A DNA stretch of 64,000 nt from Corynebacterium minutissimum (GCF_000988205.1 NZ_LAYQ01000010.1:124001-188000); one strand, 5' to 3'. Shown: positions 1-8,787, counted from the first letter of the stretch. The notes: generated by a model from the sequence alone, not told the origin. Numbers and translations: made by a program.

Positions 1-141
1 CAGGAAGGACAGCGCAATCGCCTTCCAGCGGCGCAGGTCCGCCCGGCGCGCCTCCTGGTTTCCTGGCTGCGGCACAAACGACGTCTGCGACGCCGACGTT
101 TCCCGAGCCGGCTCAAGCCCTGCGTCTGCGCGGTGCGTCAT
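1..141 (-). CDS. Partial CDS, N-terminus only, probable membrane protein
   Basis: The first 47 codons of a minus-strand gene lie inside the window and the rest is cut off by the left edge. The ATG at 141 is preceded by a good ribosome binding site (AAGGAGA). The visible peptide is a polar N-terminus followed by a basic stretch (EARRADLRRWKAIALS) that looks like the start of a first membrane helix. This pattern resembles the N-terminus of DUF445 membrane proteins, but so little is visible that the family is only a guess. Confidence 0.5.
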   Translation of the reverse strand, partial: MTHRADAGLEPARETSASQTSFVPQPGNQEARRADLRRWKAIALSFL

Positions 142-256
142 GGGTTGGTTCTCCTTGGGTCTGCGTAATGATGGGGAATAGTGAATCCATTAATCAACAT
201 TAGTGGGCGTACCGGACACATTCGATTGCCACCAACACTAAGATCGACTCCTAGCT

Positions 257-577
257 TTATGAACGCCAGCCTGCCGAGGGCCCGTTTGTGGTTCCGTAGA
301 TGAACCGTCCGGCATCCAACGCCTGCTGATCAAAGAAACCGAACCTAGCCGCCAGCACGCCTTTCGCCTTCTGGTGGTTACGGGAAGTGGCGGTCATGAA
401 CACCACACCCGCCATCAACTCGGCGAGCTTCTCCGGTGTCACCCAGTTGGATGATTCCTCGGTGTGGTCGTTGTCGATGTCCATCACGACACAGTCCGAG
501 GAAATGAAGCTCGCAGACGAGCGCCGGTCGTTGGTGTAGGTGGCGGCGACGTGATCCAACAGCGCAGTGGTGGTCAT
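257..577 (-). pseudogene. Phage primase-like fragment with internal deletion
   Basis: This 106-codon frame contains a primase-like segment with an acidic pair (VVMDIDNDH) followed by a SRNHQKAKG segment. Phage replication primases carry such a motif and then a long domain before a segment like ARFGFFDQQALDAGRF. Here the two segments are joined almost directly, which suggests an internal deletion. The start overlaps the stop of the upstream antirepressor fragment (ATGA). I read it as decayed phage DNA rather than a working gene. The family assignment is from recall of motif layout and is moderate. Confidence 0.5.
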
Positions 578-1107
578 CTGGCGTCCTCGCCTTCACGCTC
601 GACCACCGGCAGCAGGCCACGGATGTTCTTCAACAGGTCATAGATGAACAGGCGGCCTTTCTGCGTCCAGTACATGTGGGTGCAGGTCTTGCCCTCGTCG
701 TACTCGTACGTCTTGGACTGGGTGTAACCCTTCTCAGCAAACTTGGCGTAGAGGAACCAACGCCCGGACTGGTGAAACTGCACCTGCTCCCCGTGCAGAA
801 TCTGGTTGAGCTTCTTCGCCGACAGGCCGTAGTCCTTGGCGATCTCGGTGGTGGTGATCAGCGACGGCGACGCCAGCACCACGTCGTAATAGGACACCTT
901 CGCTGGTAAACCTGACCTGCTGGATGCCACCAGCCCTTTCAAGGGGGTAGTGATTAACGACCCCCTGCAATGACGCGCCAGGGCATCTTTCGTGTTGGCG
1001 TAGCCGAGGGCGGTCGCCACGTCCCGGCCGCAGAACAGGACCTGCCCGCCCGAGGTGATGGTTCGGATCGTACCGATGGCTCCATGTCCCGTGCTCTTGC
1101 CTCGGCG
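574..1107 (-). pseudogene. Phage antirepressor (BRO-N/KilAC type), 5'-truncated
   Basis: The reading frame gives a BRO-N segment (GTIRTITSGGQVLFCGRDVA followed by TALGYANTKDALARHC) and then a KilAC-like C-terminal domain (TTTEIAKDYGLSAKKLN, then the WFLYAKF and KTYEYDEGKTCTHMYWTQKG segments). Phage antirepressors of this kind control lysogeny. An in-frame TGA at 1108-1110 sits just before the BRO-N segment and no start codon lies between, so the true 5' end is missing. An internal ATG at 1020 would begin inside the BRO-N domain. It is part of the same decayed phage block as the primase-like fragment, which it overlaps by 4 bases. Confidence 0.65.
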
Positions 1108-1137
1108 TCATCAACCAGGTAACCTCGTAGTCAACAT

Positions 1138-1189
1138 GACCGGTTCCGCTTCCCGCCTCAATGGGAGTCCAGGGCCGGTCTTCGTTTTT
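1138..1189 (+). terminator. Hairpin plus T-tract directly upstream of the Abi gene
   Basis: The arms GACCGG (1138-1143) and CCGGTC (1175-1180) enclose a second short stem (TCCC/GGGA), and the hairpin is followed by TTCGTTTTTG. It looks like an intrinsic terminator ending about 20 bases before the Abi start codon. No upstream plus-strand gene explains it, so it may end a small RNA. Confidence 0.45.
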
Positions 1190-1208
1190 GTATCAAACAG
1201 GGGTGCGC

Positions 1209-2126
1209 GTGGAGCAGGTGAAGCAGTTCAAGACCTACGGTGAACAGGTCGAATTGCTTCGTCAGCGTGGGATGCGAGTGGATGATCCCCAGCATGCTGA
1301 GACGCTGCTGGCTCAATTGAACTACTACCGCTTGTCCGGATACTGGTACCCGATGCGCCGTTTCTCCCAAGACGACGGCACTGCCCGAGATGAATTCGTT
1401 GAGGGAGCATCGTTTGACCTGGTGGTAGCCCTCTATGGGTTTGACGAACAATTGCGCCACAGCGTGTTCATCGAGCTTGATCGCGTGGAGTTGGCTATTC
1501 GAACCAAGCTCGGTCACGAACTGGGTCGCCTTGACCCGCTGATCTATTTGGATCCCCAGCGTTTGAGCGCCCGGGCACGGCAGCGAAACAAAGACGGGCG
1601 TAGCGTGCACGAGGTGTGGCTGAGAAAGTACCAGTCGGCATTGAAAGCGTCGAAGGAGGACTTCGTCGCCCACCACAAATCCAAATATGGTGGGACTCTA
1701 CCCATCTGGGCGGCTGTCGAAATCATGGATTGGGGGATGCTGTCGTACCTGTACGGCATGTCACCCAATATCGTGCGCAAACGGATTGCCGAGCCCTGCG
1801 GCTTAACTGGTCCTCAGCTTGAATCATGGCTGAAATCCTTGAATATTCTGCGTAATTACGCAGCTCATCATGCAAGGATGTTCAACCGTGTTTACGACAT
1901 CAAACCGAAACTGAACAATGACGTCAGGCTGGCTCCGGTAGCTGAAGGAATGAATCGCGTGTTCGGGCAGCTCTCCCTTATCCAATACTTGCAGCGCCAA
2001 CTGGAATTGTCTCCAGCCGACCGGCTACCGAAGCTGTTCCACACCTACCCGCACAATCCCATCGTGCCGTTTTCTCGCACAGGAGCACCTGACAGCTGGG
2101 GCGAGTTGCCTCTCTGGCGCGTCTAA
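1209..2126 (+). CDS. Abi_2 family (AbiD/AbiF-like) HEPN abortive-infection protein
   Basis: The 305-residue product matches the Abi_2 family: a FKTYGEQVELL start, the LNYYRLSGYW motif, then RVELAIRTK, WAAVEIMDWG, and a C-terminal LNILRNYAAHHARMFNR segment. The RNYAAHH string (about residue 215) fits the R-X4-6-H signature of HEPN ribonucleases, so an RNA-cutting antiphage toxin is a reasonable inference. The GTG at 1209 is chosen because AGGGG lies 5 bases upstream; an ATG at 1161 has no ribosome binding site and falls inside the hairpin. The gene is full length and intact, although everything around it is phage or IS debris. Its stop overlaps the antisense end of a phage polymerase fragment. 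Confidence 0.85.
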   Translation: MEQVKQFKTYGEQVELLRQRGMRVDDPQHAETLLAQLNYYRLSGYWYPMRRFSQDDGTARDEFVEGASFDLVVALYGFDEQLRHSVFIELDRVELAIRTKLGHELGRLDPLIYLDPQRLSARARQRNKDGRSVHEVWLRKYQSALKASKEDFVAHHKSKYGGTLPIWAAVEIMDWGMLSYLYGMSPNIVRKRIAEPCGLTGPQLESWLKSLNILRNYAAHHARMFNRVYDIKPKLNNDVRLAPVAEGMNRVFGQLSLIQYLQRQLELSPADRLPKLFHTYPHNPIVPFSRTGAPDSWGELPLWRV

Positions 2127-2270
2127 TCTTTGCGGTAGTAGTCGCATTCGTACCCGTCTGCGTCGAGTGTCATGGCGTGGACGAGGAGGTCACGAGCGAC
2201 TGCTTGGACGATGTACTCGACGAGTTTCTCGCCGTAGTTCTTCAGCTGCCCCCACTTGCGTCCGGTTGTG
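2123..2270 (-). pseudogene. Phage DNA polymerase A C-terminal remnant
   Basis: About 48 codons translate as KWGQLKNYGEKLVEYIVQAV, then ARDLLVHAMTLDADGYEC, and end in a TAG at 2125-2123. This is the characteristic end of phage family-A DNA polymerases (GGKLVENIVQAVARD type). The rest of the gene is gone: the frame stops being polymerase-like at about 2270, exactly where the IS1634-type fragment begins on the other strand. It was found by eye because it is too short for a usual ORF cutoff. Confidence 0.65.
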
Positions 2271-2271
2271 A

Positions 2272-2727
2272 CACCGCTGTAGGACTCACTTCCAGTACTC
2301 CCATGATCGGGCTAGACGCACCCTGCGCGGAATCGGCAAGCAAATAGCGAAAGCCAAACGCGCTGTTGACGGCGATATCGCTATCAAGCGCAACCGCTAT
2401 ATCGATCTTTCCGCCCCGAACAAGAAGGTCAACTACGCTCTTGCTGCCAAACACCGAGCCCTAGCCGGAATCAAAGGCTATGAAACCGACCTTGTTAACT
2501 TGCCTGCTAACGAGGTAATTGGGCATTACCGCAGGTTATTCAACATTGAGAAATCGTTTCGGATGTGGAAATCAGACCTGAAAGCACGCCCAATCTACGC
2601 CAGGAAACAAGACGCGGTCACCGCACATCTCAACATTGGTGGCGAAACCATCCATGCCGCCGTACCACTACCCCCGGAAATCCAAACCCTCGTCGACACC
2701 ATCACCGCCCCAACCCTTCGGCACTAA
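2272..2727 (+). pseudogene. IS1634-type (IS4 superfamily) transposase C-terminal remnant
   Basis: The open frame from 2272 reads HFQYSHDRARRTLRGIGKQI, then AKAKRAVDGD, KRNRYIDLS, AGIKGYETDL, VIGHYRRLFNIEKSFRMWKS and DLKARPIYARKQDAVTAHLN. This is the conserved C-terminal half of IS1634-family transposases. After AHLNI the usual hydrophobic VFAALAVSR block is absent and a tail segment follows directly, indicating an internal deletion. The N-terminal half is missing; an in-frame stop lies at 2269-2271. It is not functional. There are no recognisable terminal repeats. Confidence 0.7.
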
Positions 2728-2854
2728 TTTGAGCCAAGTCAGGTTAGTGTTCGCGTCGCTCCCTGCGGCGCCATTCACGCGTATGGCACCGTAGGGGCGT
2801 CGTCAAGCGCCCGCTCCCCCTTTTCTCCCGCCCGGCACGCGCCCCACAAACACC

Positions 2855-2911
2855 AACAACCCCACCTCCTCACATGGTCTCCCATGTGTTTGTTTGGAGG
2901 TGGGGGTTGTG
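2855..2911. terminator. Terminator hairpin downstream of the sdh operon
   Basis: The arms AACAACCCCACCTCC (2855-2869) and GGAGGTGGGGGTTGTGGT (from 2897) are complementary, with a small internal hairpin (ACATG/CATGT). It lies 47 bases past the end of the last minus-strand gene of the sdh operon and probably also blocks transcription from the phage/IS debris. The rest of 2728-2957 holds nothing else recognisable. Confidence 0.65.
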
Positions 2912-2957
2912 GTGGTGTCAGTACAGAAACTTAGGCGTTCAACGTCCTAGGAGGTGC

Positions 2958-3329
2958 CTAGTTGATGCGGCCGGTTTCCTTGCGGTACTGGCGGTAGTAG
3001 CGGCGGCCATACTTGACGGAGACGATAGCCAGGATGGCTACGACGACGCTGGCGATGGCGCCCACAATCAGGTTGATCTGGTAGTCAGCACCGGCGGTGC
3101 CCTGCGGGTACAGCTTGGTGCCGAAGCCCCAGATCAGGATGCCCAGCGCCGGCAGGATCGAGAGAACCAAGCCCATGCCCACCCAGGTGGAGGTGCGCAG
3201 CAAAGAAGAGTGCGGTGCACTGTAAGAAACGGGGTCATATCCCTCGATGTAGGAGTCCTGAATCTTACCGGAGAACTCCGGGTAGGTCTCGCTGTGGTGA
3301 TCAGCAACTGCCGGGTTGAGGTTGCTCAT
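2958..3329 (-). CDS. Conserved membrane protein at the end of the sdh operon
   Basis: The 123-residue protein has a polar N-terminus of about 45 residues (rich in D, E, Y and S), then two hydrophobic helices (near STWVGMGLVLSILPALGILI and NLIVGAIASVVVAILAIVSV), and ends in a basic tail (KYGRRYYRQYRKETGRIN). It starts 47 bases after the sdhB stop on the same strand, so it is probably cotranscribed with succinate dehydrogenase. A small membrane protein at this position is also known downstream of sdhB in C. glutamicum. Its function is unknown; an accessory subunit or assembly role is only an inference from position. Confidence 0.8.
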   Translation of the reverse strand: MSNLNPAVADHHSETYPEFSGKIQDSYIEGYDPVSYSAPHSSLLRTSTWVGMGLVLSILPALGILIWGFGTKLYPQGTAGADYQINLIVGAIASVVVAILAIVSVKYGRRYYRQYRKETGRIN

Positions 3330-3376
3330 GGCTGAAACTTTCTCTCGTTCCTGTTAATCCTGTGAATGACTATAGC

Positions 3377-4126
3377 TTAGTCGTCCTTGCCGCGGAAAGC
3401 AGCACGTGCACGTTCGCGGGTAACCGCGGAAACCGCGGTCAGCGGCACACCAGCCGGGCAGACGTCGGCGCACTCGCCGTAGAGCGAGCAGTGGCCGAAG
3501 TTCTGCTCCAGATCGTCCACCATGTTGCGTGCGCGGCGGCCACGCTCTTCCTTGCCCAGCGGCATGAGGGAGAGGTGGACCAGCTTGGCGCCGGTGAACA
3601 GGTGAGCAGCACCGTTCGGGCAGGATGCCACGCAGGCACCGCAGCCGATGCAGGCGGCGTGATCCAGGGCGTACTCGGAGGTCTCGTGGTTGACGTGCAG
3701 GGTGTCAGCGTCCGGAGCGGTACCCGCATCCATGGACACGTAGCCGCCCTGCTCCATGACGTGGTCCAGCTTGGCGCGGTCCACGATCATGTCCTTGATG
3801 ACCGGGTAGGCAGCGGAGCGGAAAGGCTCCAGCTTGATGGTGTCGCCGTCCTTGAACTGGAAGAGGCGCTGCTGGCAGGCCGGGGTGTTCTGACCCGGGC
3901 CATGCGGGCGACCGTTGACCAGGAGGCCACAGGTACCACAGATGCCCTCACGGCAGTCGGAAGCGAATGCGAACGGCTCGGTGCCGGCCTCAATGAGGCC
4001 GTCGTTGACGTGGTCGAGCAGCTCCAGAATGGACATCTGCTCGGCGGCGTCGTCAACCTGCACGGTTTCGAACTTGCCTTCTTGCGTCGGTCCGGCTTGA
4101 CGCCAGATCTCAAGTGTCAGTTTCAT
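3377..4126 (-). CDS. sdhB: Succinate dehydrogenase iron-sulfur subunit
   Basis: The 249-residue protein carries the three cluster-binding regions in the expected order. CREGICGTCG plus a later cysteine (TPAC) form the [2Fe-2S] site, CIGCGACVASCPN the [4Fe-4S] site, and CSLYGECADVCP the [3Fe-4S] site. It passes electrons from the SdhA flavin to menaquinone at the SdhC haem-containing anchor in the membrane. The start overlaps the sdhA stop (TAATG), which implies translational coupling. The length is normal for actinobacterial SdhB. Confidence 0.95.
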   Translation of the reverse strand: MKLTLEIWRQAGPTQEGKFETVQVDDAAEQMSILELLDHVNDGLIEAGTEPFAFASDCREGICGTCGLLVNGRPHGPGQNTPACQQRLFQFKDGDTIKLEPFRSAAYPVIKDMIVDRAKLDHVMEQGGYVSMDAGTAPDADTLHVNHETSEYALDHAACIGCGACVASCPNGAAHLFTGAKLVHLSLMPLGKEERGRRARNMVDDLEQNFGHCSLYGECADVCPAGVPLTAVSAVTRERARAAFRGKDD

Positions 4127-6147
4127 TACTTGTAGTTCCTTGTCATCAGCGGGATCGAATCAAAGTACAGCGGCTCAGCGTGGCGGATGAACTCGCCCTC
4201 AGCAGCGCCCGGCTCCCATGCGGAAACGAAGCACCAGTTCTCGTCATCGCGCTCGGCCTCGCCGTCCTCGGAGAGGTGGTCCTCGCGGAAGTGAGCACCA
4301 CAGGACTCGTCGCGGTCAAGGGCGTCAATACACATGAGCTCACCCAGGTCGATGTAGTCAGCAACGCGCAGACCATACTCGAGGACCTGGTTCATGTCGT
4401 TAGCGTCACCAGTGATGCGGACGTTAGCCCAGAAGTCCTTGCGCAGTGCGCGGACCTTCTCGATGGCAACCTTGAGGTCCTCGACATTACGGGACACACC
4501 ACAGCCCCAGTAGAGGATGTCACCCAGCTGGCGGTGGTAGTACGCCGGGCCGTGCGGATCCTCGCCCTGGATGGACATGAGGCGGTCGATGCGAGCCTGT
4601 GCGCGAGCAACGGCGTCGTTAGCCTCGGCGGAATCCTCGGCCAGCTTGGCCTCACCCAGGTGGTGAGCCAGGTAGTTCGGGATAGTGAACGGCAGGGTGA
4701 ACCAGCCATCAACGGAAGCGGACAGCAGGGAGTTAGCACCCAGGCGGTTCGCACCGTGGTAGGTCCAGGAGCACTCACCGGCGGCGAAGAGGCCGTCGAT
4801 GGCGGTCATCTCGTTGAAGTCCGTCCACAGGCCACCCATGGTGAAGTGGCAGGTCGGAGCGATACGCATCGGGGTCTCGTAGGCGGACTCACCGATGGCC
4901 TCTTCGTACATCTCGATGAGGTTGGAGTAACGCTCGCGGATCTTGTCCTTGCCCAGACGCTCGATGGCGTCGCGGAAGTCCAGGTACACGGAGTTGTGCA
5001 GCGGACCAACGCCCAGACCCTTGTTGATCTGCTGGGAAATGGCACGGGAAGCCACGTCACGCGGGACGAGGTTACCGAAGGCCGGGTAGCGGCGCTCTAG
5101 GAAGTAGTCGCGCTCCTCTTCCGGAATCTCGTTAGCAGGACGGTCATCGCCCTCCTTGATCGGAGACCAGATGCGGCCGTCGTTACGCAGCGACTCAGAC
5201 ATGAGGATGGTCTTGGACTGCCACTCGGAATTGACCGGCAGGCCGGTCGGGTGGAACTGGATGAATGCCGGGGAAGCCAGGTAAGCACCAGCCTCGTACG
5301 CACGCATCATGGCGCCAGCGTTGGAGTTCTTAGCCAGCGTGGACATGTGGTAGACGTTGCCGTAACCGCCGGTACCGAGGATGACTGCGTGGCCGGTGAA
5401 GGCCTTGAGCTCGCCGGTGATGAGGTTACGGGTCACAATGCCGCCGGCACGCTTGGTGCCGTTGTCGTTGTAGGTGATGACGTCCTGCATATCGTGGTGA
5501 GCGAAGAGCTCCACGTTGCCCAGGCCAATCTGGCGGTACAGCGCAGAAGTGGTGGACAGCTGCAGCTGCTGGCCTGTTTGACCACGGGTGTAGTAGGTGC
5601 GGGAGACCTGCACGCCACCGAAGGAACGGGTAGCCAGGGTGCCGCCGTACTCGCGAGCGAACGGAGCGCCGATGGCGTTCATGTGGTCGATGACGCGGAT
5701 GGACTCATAAGCCAGGCGCCAGCAGTCGGACTCGCGGCAGCGGTAGTCGCCGCCCTTGACGGTGTCCTTGGTGTGGCGGTAGGCGGAGTCGTTATCCACC
5801 TTCTTGTGGCGGGAAGAGTTCACACCACCCTGCGCAGCAATGGAGTGCGCGCGACGCGGGGAATCGTGGTAGGTGAAGACCTTCACCTTGTATCCCAACT
5901 CGCCGAGGGCAGCCGCAGCGGAACCAGCAGCCAGGCCGGTACCGACGACGATGATTTCGAACTTGCGGCGGTTCAGCGGGGAGACCAGCTCCATGTGGTC
6001 CTTCTGGTAGCTCCACATGTCCTTCATCGGGACGCCGTGCGGCTCGTGGGACTCCAGGATGCGGCCCGGCTTGACACCCGGGACGATGGACTGCGGGTGC
6101 GAGAAGTTCGGGTGCTCGCGCTTGAGTTCAGTATTCGCGTTAGTCAT
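4126..6147 (-). CDS. sdhA: Succinate dehydrogenase flavoprotein subunit
   Basis: The 673-residue protein has an N-terminal FAD-binding motif (VVGTGLAAGSAAAALGELGY), the HSIAAQGGVNSSRHK flavin-attachment region, the fumarate reductase/SDH active-site segment HPTGLP, and a second FAD segment near AGECSWTYHGANRLGANSL. It oxidises succinate to fumarate in the TCA cycle. The long form, with a single cytochrome b partner, is the Bacillus/Corynebacterium type. It sits between sdhC (15-base gap) and sdhB (overlap). A large antisense frame lies over much of it and is a codon-bias shadow. Confidence 0.96.
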   Translation of the reverse strand: MTNANTELKREHPNFSHPQSIVPGVKPGRILESHEPHGVPMKDMWSYQKDHMELVSPLNRRKFEIIVVGTGLAAGSAAAALGELGYKVKVFTYHDSPRRAHSIAAQGGVNSSRHKKVDNDSAYRHTKDTVKGGDYRCRESDCWRLAYESIRVIDHMNAIGAPFAREYGGTLATRSFGGVQVSRTYYTRGQTGQQLQLSTTSALYRQIGLGNVELFAHHDMQDVITYNDNGTKRAGGIVTRNLITGELKAFTGHAVILGTGGYGNVYHMSTLAKNSNAGAMMRAYEAGAYLASPAFIQFHPTGLPVNSEWQSKTILMSESLRNDGRIWSPIKEGDDRPANEIPEEERDYFLERRYPAFGNLVPRDVASRAISQQINKGLGVGPLHNSVYLDFRDAIERLGKDKIRERYSNLIEMYEEAIGESAYETPMRIAPTCHFTMGGLWTDFNEMTAIDGLFAAGECSWTYHGANRLGANSLLSASVDGWFTLPFTIPNYLAHHLGEAKLAEDSAEANDAVARAQARIDRLMSIQGEDPHGPAYYHRQLGDILYWGCGVSRNVEDLKVAIEKVRALRKDFWANVRITGDANDMNQVLEYGLRVADYIDLGELMCIDALDRDESCGAHFREDHLSEDGEAERDDENWCFVSAWEPGAAEGEFIRHAEPLYFDSIPLMTRNYK

Positions 6148-6162
6148 GGGTTCAAAACTCCT

Positions 6163-6918
6163 TTAGCTGACCCAGCCCAGGGCGACGGACAACGGCATAA
6201 CGATGTTTGCCAGGCACACGACGGCCGGGACGATGTACGCCAGGATGACAAAGACCTCGCGCCACTTAGCACCGGTAATGCCCAGGTCGGAAGCCGCAAG
6301 GCGGATGCCGTGGGTCAGGTGCAGGAAGAGGCAGAGCATGGCAACGATGTAAATGATGGTCACCGGCCAGCGGGAGAAGGTAGCGATCATGTTGGCCTTC
6401 ACTTCGCCATGAGCGAAAGCCTCCGGAGCGATCGGCTGAACACCCATCGTCAGGTCCAAGATGTGGAAGACGATGAACAGGAGCAGCACGACGCCGGTCA
6501 CCAGCATGGTCTTCGTTGCGAAGGAATCCATGCCGCCCATCAGGTTGGTGCGCTTGAACTTACCGCGGGATGCCTTGGAGCGAGCGGTCAGCGCAAAGGC
6601 GCCGTAAATGTGGGCGATCACGCACGCCAGCAAGACGATGCGGATGATCCACAGAAGGTGCCCGCTCGGAATCAGCGGATCACCCATGCTGCGCAGGAAT
6701 GCGCCGTAGGCATCGATGGCTTCCTCGCCATTGTGGGCCGGCAGGTAGAGCTTCAAGTTGCCGGCCATGTGTCCTACAACGAACAGCGCGAAGAACAGAC
6801 CGGTAATTGCCATCGTCAGTTTCAAAGCCCAGGACGGAATTCCTGGCTTAGGACGAATCGTTTCATTAGTAATGCGGCCGTGAGCAAGGGCTTCACGGTC
6901 AGGATTTTTTACAGACAT
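6163..6918 (-). CDS. sdhC: Succinate dehydrogenase cytochrome b subunit
   Basis: The 251-residue protein has five hydrophobic helices, with histidines within or near them (FFALFVVGHMAGN, PSGHLLWIIRIVLLACVIAH, LLLFIVFHILDL, LCLFLHLTHGIR) suited to haem b ligation. It anchors SdhAB to the membrane and reduces menaquinone. It is the first gene of the minus-strand operon sdhC-sdhA-sdhB-membrane protein, and its start lies about 400 bases from divergently read ramB. In C. glutamicum this promoter region is controlled by several carbon and iron regulators; the palindromes seen here fit such control. Confidence 0.95.
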   Translation of the reverse strand: MSVKNPDREALAHGRITNETIRPKPGIPSWALKLTMAITGLFFALFVVGHMAGNLKLYLPAHNGEEAIDAYGAFLRSMGDPLIPSGHLLWIIRIVLLACVIAHIYGAFALTARSKASRGKFKRTNLMGGMDSFATKTMLVTGVVLLLFIVFHILDLTMGVQPIAPEAFAHGEVKANMIATFSRWPVTIIYIVAMLCLFLHLTHGIRLAASDLGITGAKWREVFVILAYIVPAVVCLANIVMPLSVALGWVS

Positions 6919-7319
6919 GACACCTCCATTGTCGCCCTTACCTTACGCAGGACTGCGCGCTGACCACTACTTATCCCTTTGCTTTTAACGCCCCCTCCCC
7001 CACCTACAGGCCCCTGACAGAAATGAGTTAAGGCAAGGGTTGCCTTAAGTGTCCCCCGACTTATGCCGGTCTACCTTGATCACTTCGCTTTACGCAATAT
7101 TAACCTTGCGAAAACATTTCGCGGTTGAGACTTTTGTCACAGGGTGTGACTCGAGTGACGACCCTACCCCTTTAGGTGTCAAACTTTCGCTTGGTACACA
7201 CCCCTCACCGCCCCTTCACGCCCCGCTAACACCCCCACTTCGCAGCGAAGTTAAAATGCTTCACACATTCCTTGCAAAACTATTGTTATGACCGAAAGGC
7301 ACTAGGTAACCTAGCTCAC
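6919..7319. promoter_or_regulatory. sdhC-ramB divergent control region, palindrome rich
   Basis: There is no coding potential in these 401 bases. They hold several perfect palindromes: GCGAAA-N3-TTTCGC (7108-7122), GTCACA-N3-TGTGAC (7136-7150) and ACTTCGC-N1-GCGAAGT (7237-7251), besides the longer one at 7028-7048. C-rich runs near sdhC (about 6989-7013) resemble the A/T/C-CCCC type sites known for RamA. TTGCAAAACT, about 45 bases before the ramB start, resembles half of a RamB site, which would fit autoregulation. The matches are by eye only. Confidence 0.5.
7028..7048. promoter_or_regulatory. Perfect 9+3+9 palindrome, DtxR-like operator candidate
   Basis: TTAAGGCAA-GGG-TTGCCTTAA is a perfect palindrome about 110 bases upstream of sdhC. 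It resembles the DtxR operator pattern (TWAGGTTAGSCTAACCTWA) at roughly 12 of 19 positions. Iron-dependent control of SDH by DtxR is known in corynebacteria, so the site is plausible, but another regulator could own it. Confidence 0.4.
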
Positions 7320-8726
7320 ATGAGCAAGACATACGTAGGTTCGCGCCTGCGCCAGCTGCGCCGCGAACGTGATCTCAGCCAAGCCTCCCTCGCCGCTACG
7401 CTGGGGCTTTCCGCTAGTTACGTTAATCAGATTGAACATGACGTACGCCCCCTCACCGTTCCGGTCTTGCTTAGGATTACTGAAGCATTTGGTGTGGATG
7501 CCACTTTCTTTTCCCGTGACGATGACTCGCGGCTACTCGCCGAGATTCAAGATGTCGTCCAGGACCAAGAAATCTGCCCCTCCCCCGTGGAATTACAGGA
7601 ATTGTCCGAACTGGTTTACAACCACCCCACCGTTGCGCGCACGCTCGTCGACATTCACCGCCGCTACCGCAATATCCGCGACAAGCTTTCCCTCGCCACC
7701 GATACCCGCCGCTCCGACGGCAACCAGGCGCTGTCCATGCCGCACGATGAGGTTCGGGATTTCTTCTATGCCCGCCAGAATTATCTCGATGAGTTAGATC
7801 AGCATGCAGAGGCGATCTCCGCGGAGCTCGACGTCGTCCCCTTCCACATCCGCGACATCGAACAGGCTCTGGACGACAGACTCACCACCCAGCACGGCGT
7901 GGAGATCCTCACCACCGATCGCATGGATGGCACGCTGCACCGCTTCGACAAGGACAGCGGGACCCTTCGCCTTGCCAGCCGGCTGAGCGTCGGCCAGCGC
8001 GCCTTCCGCATGGCAGCTGAGCTTGGCTTCCTCGAAGCGGGCGCGCTTTTCGACGAGCTCGTGGAGGAAGAACCGTTTACTTCAGAGGCCTCCATCAACT
8101 TGGCCAAGCGGGGTATCGCCAATTATTACGCTGCGGCCACGCTCCTCCCGTATGGCCTCATCCATAGCGAAGCCGAACAGTCGGGGTACGACGTGGAATA
8201 CCTCTGCAATGTCTTCGGAGTGGGCTACGAGACGATTGCCTCCCGCCTCTCCACGCTGCAGCGCCCCAACAAGCGCGGCATCCCCTTTACCTTCGTGCGC
8301 GTTGACCGCGCCGGCAACATGTCCAAACGCCAATCCGCCACCGGCGTGCACTTCTCCAACTCCGGCGGCACCTGCCCCCTATGGAATGTGTACGAGTCCT
8401 TCTCACACCCCAACACCATTTCCCGCCAGTTGGCGCAGATGCCAGATGGGCGCAATTACCTATGGATCTCACGAACGGTGAGCTACCCACAAGGCCGTTT
8501 TGGGGATACGAACAAGCTCTTTTCCATCGGTCTGGGCTGCGAGGCACGCCATGCTAATCGCACCGTGTACGCCCAGGGGCTAGACCTCAATGCCCTTTCC
8601 GCCGCCACTCCCATTGGCGCCGGCTGCCGCACCTGCCCGCGCCAGAATTGCTCCCAGCGGGCATTTCCCGCCATTAACGAACAGCTTGTCGTCGACGCCC
8701 ACCGCTCTGCAGTGGCACCCTATTAA
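7320..8726 (+). CDS. ramB: RamB-type transcriptional regulator of acetate/carbon metabolism
   Basis: The 468-residue protein begins with an XRE-type helix-turn-helix (about residues 8-60, [20 protein letters not shown] then [15 protein letters not shown]). A central region of the short-chain fatty-acid regulator type follows, and a cysteine-rich C-terminal end ([12 protein letters not shown]). RamB in C. glutamicum represses acetate and glyoxylate genes and its own gene, and helps regulate sdhCAB. The ATG at 7320 is chosen because family members start with [14 protein letters not shown]; the longer frame from 7272 adds an unrelated leader. It is divergent from sdhC, the same arrangement as in C. 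glutamicum. Confidence 0.93.
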   Translation: MSKTYVGSRLRQLRRERDLSQASLAATLGLSASYVNQIEHDVRPLTVPVLLRITEAFGVDATFFSRDDDSRLLAEIQDVVQDQEICPSPVELQELSELVYNHPTVARTLVDIHRRYRNIRDKLSLATDTRRSDGNQALSMPHDEVRDFFYARQNYLDELDQHAEAISAELDVVPFHIRDIEQALDDRLTTQHGVEILTTDRMDGTLHRFDKDSGTLRLASRLSVGQRAFRMAAELGFLEAGALFDELVEEEPFTSEASINLAKRGIANYYAAATLLPYGLIHSEAEQSGYDVEYLCNVFGVGYETIASRLSTLQRPNKRGIPFTFVRVDRAGNMSKRQSATGVHFSNSGGTCPLWNVYESFSHPNTISRQLAQMPDGRNYLWISRTVSYPQGRFGDTNKLFSIGLGCEARHANRTVYAQGLDLNALSAATPIGAGCRTCPRQNCSQRAFPAINEQLVVDAHRSAVAPY

Positions 8727-8735
8727 CTAAAGCTA

Positions 8736-8787
8736 GTTAACGGCGTAATCGCGCAGGTTTTAAATCATCCATCTTTACGCCGTTAAC
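8736..8787. terminator. 13-bp perfect inverted repeat after ramB
   Basis: GTTAACGGCGTAA (8736-8748) and TTACGCCGTTAAC (8775-8787) are exactly complementary across a 26-base loop, 10 bases past the ramB stop. There is no T-run after it, so it may be a weak terminator or a binding site. The rest of 8727-9032 has no gene; its last 60 bases should contain the promoter and leader of the small peptide gene at 9033. Confidence 0.5.

Noticed and set aside
5251..6963. 570-codon plus-strand frame over sdhA and sdhC
   Set aside because: It is antisense to two certain genes, reads as a low-complexity Val/Asp/Gly-rich sequence, has no ribosome binding site or known motif, and follows from the GC-rich third positions of the real genes.
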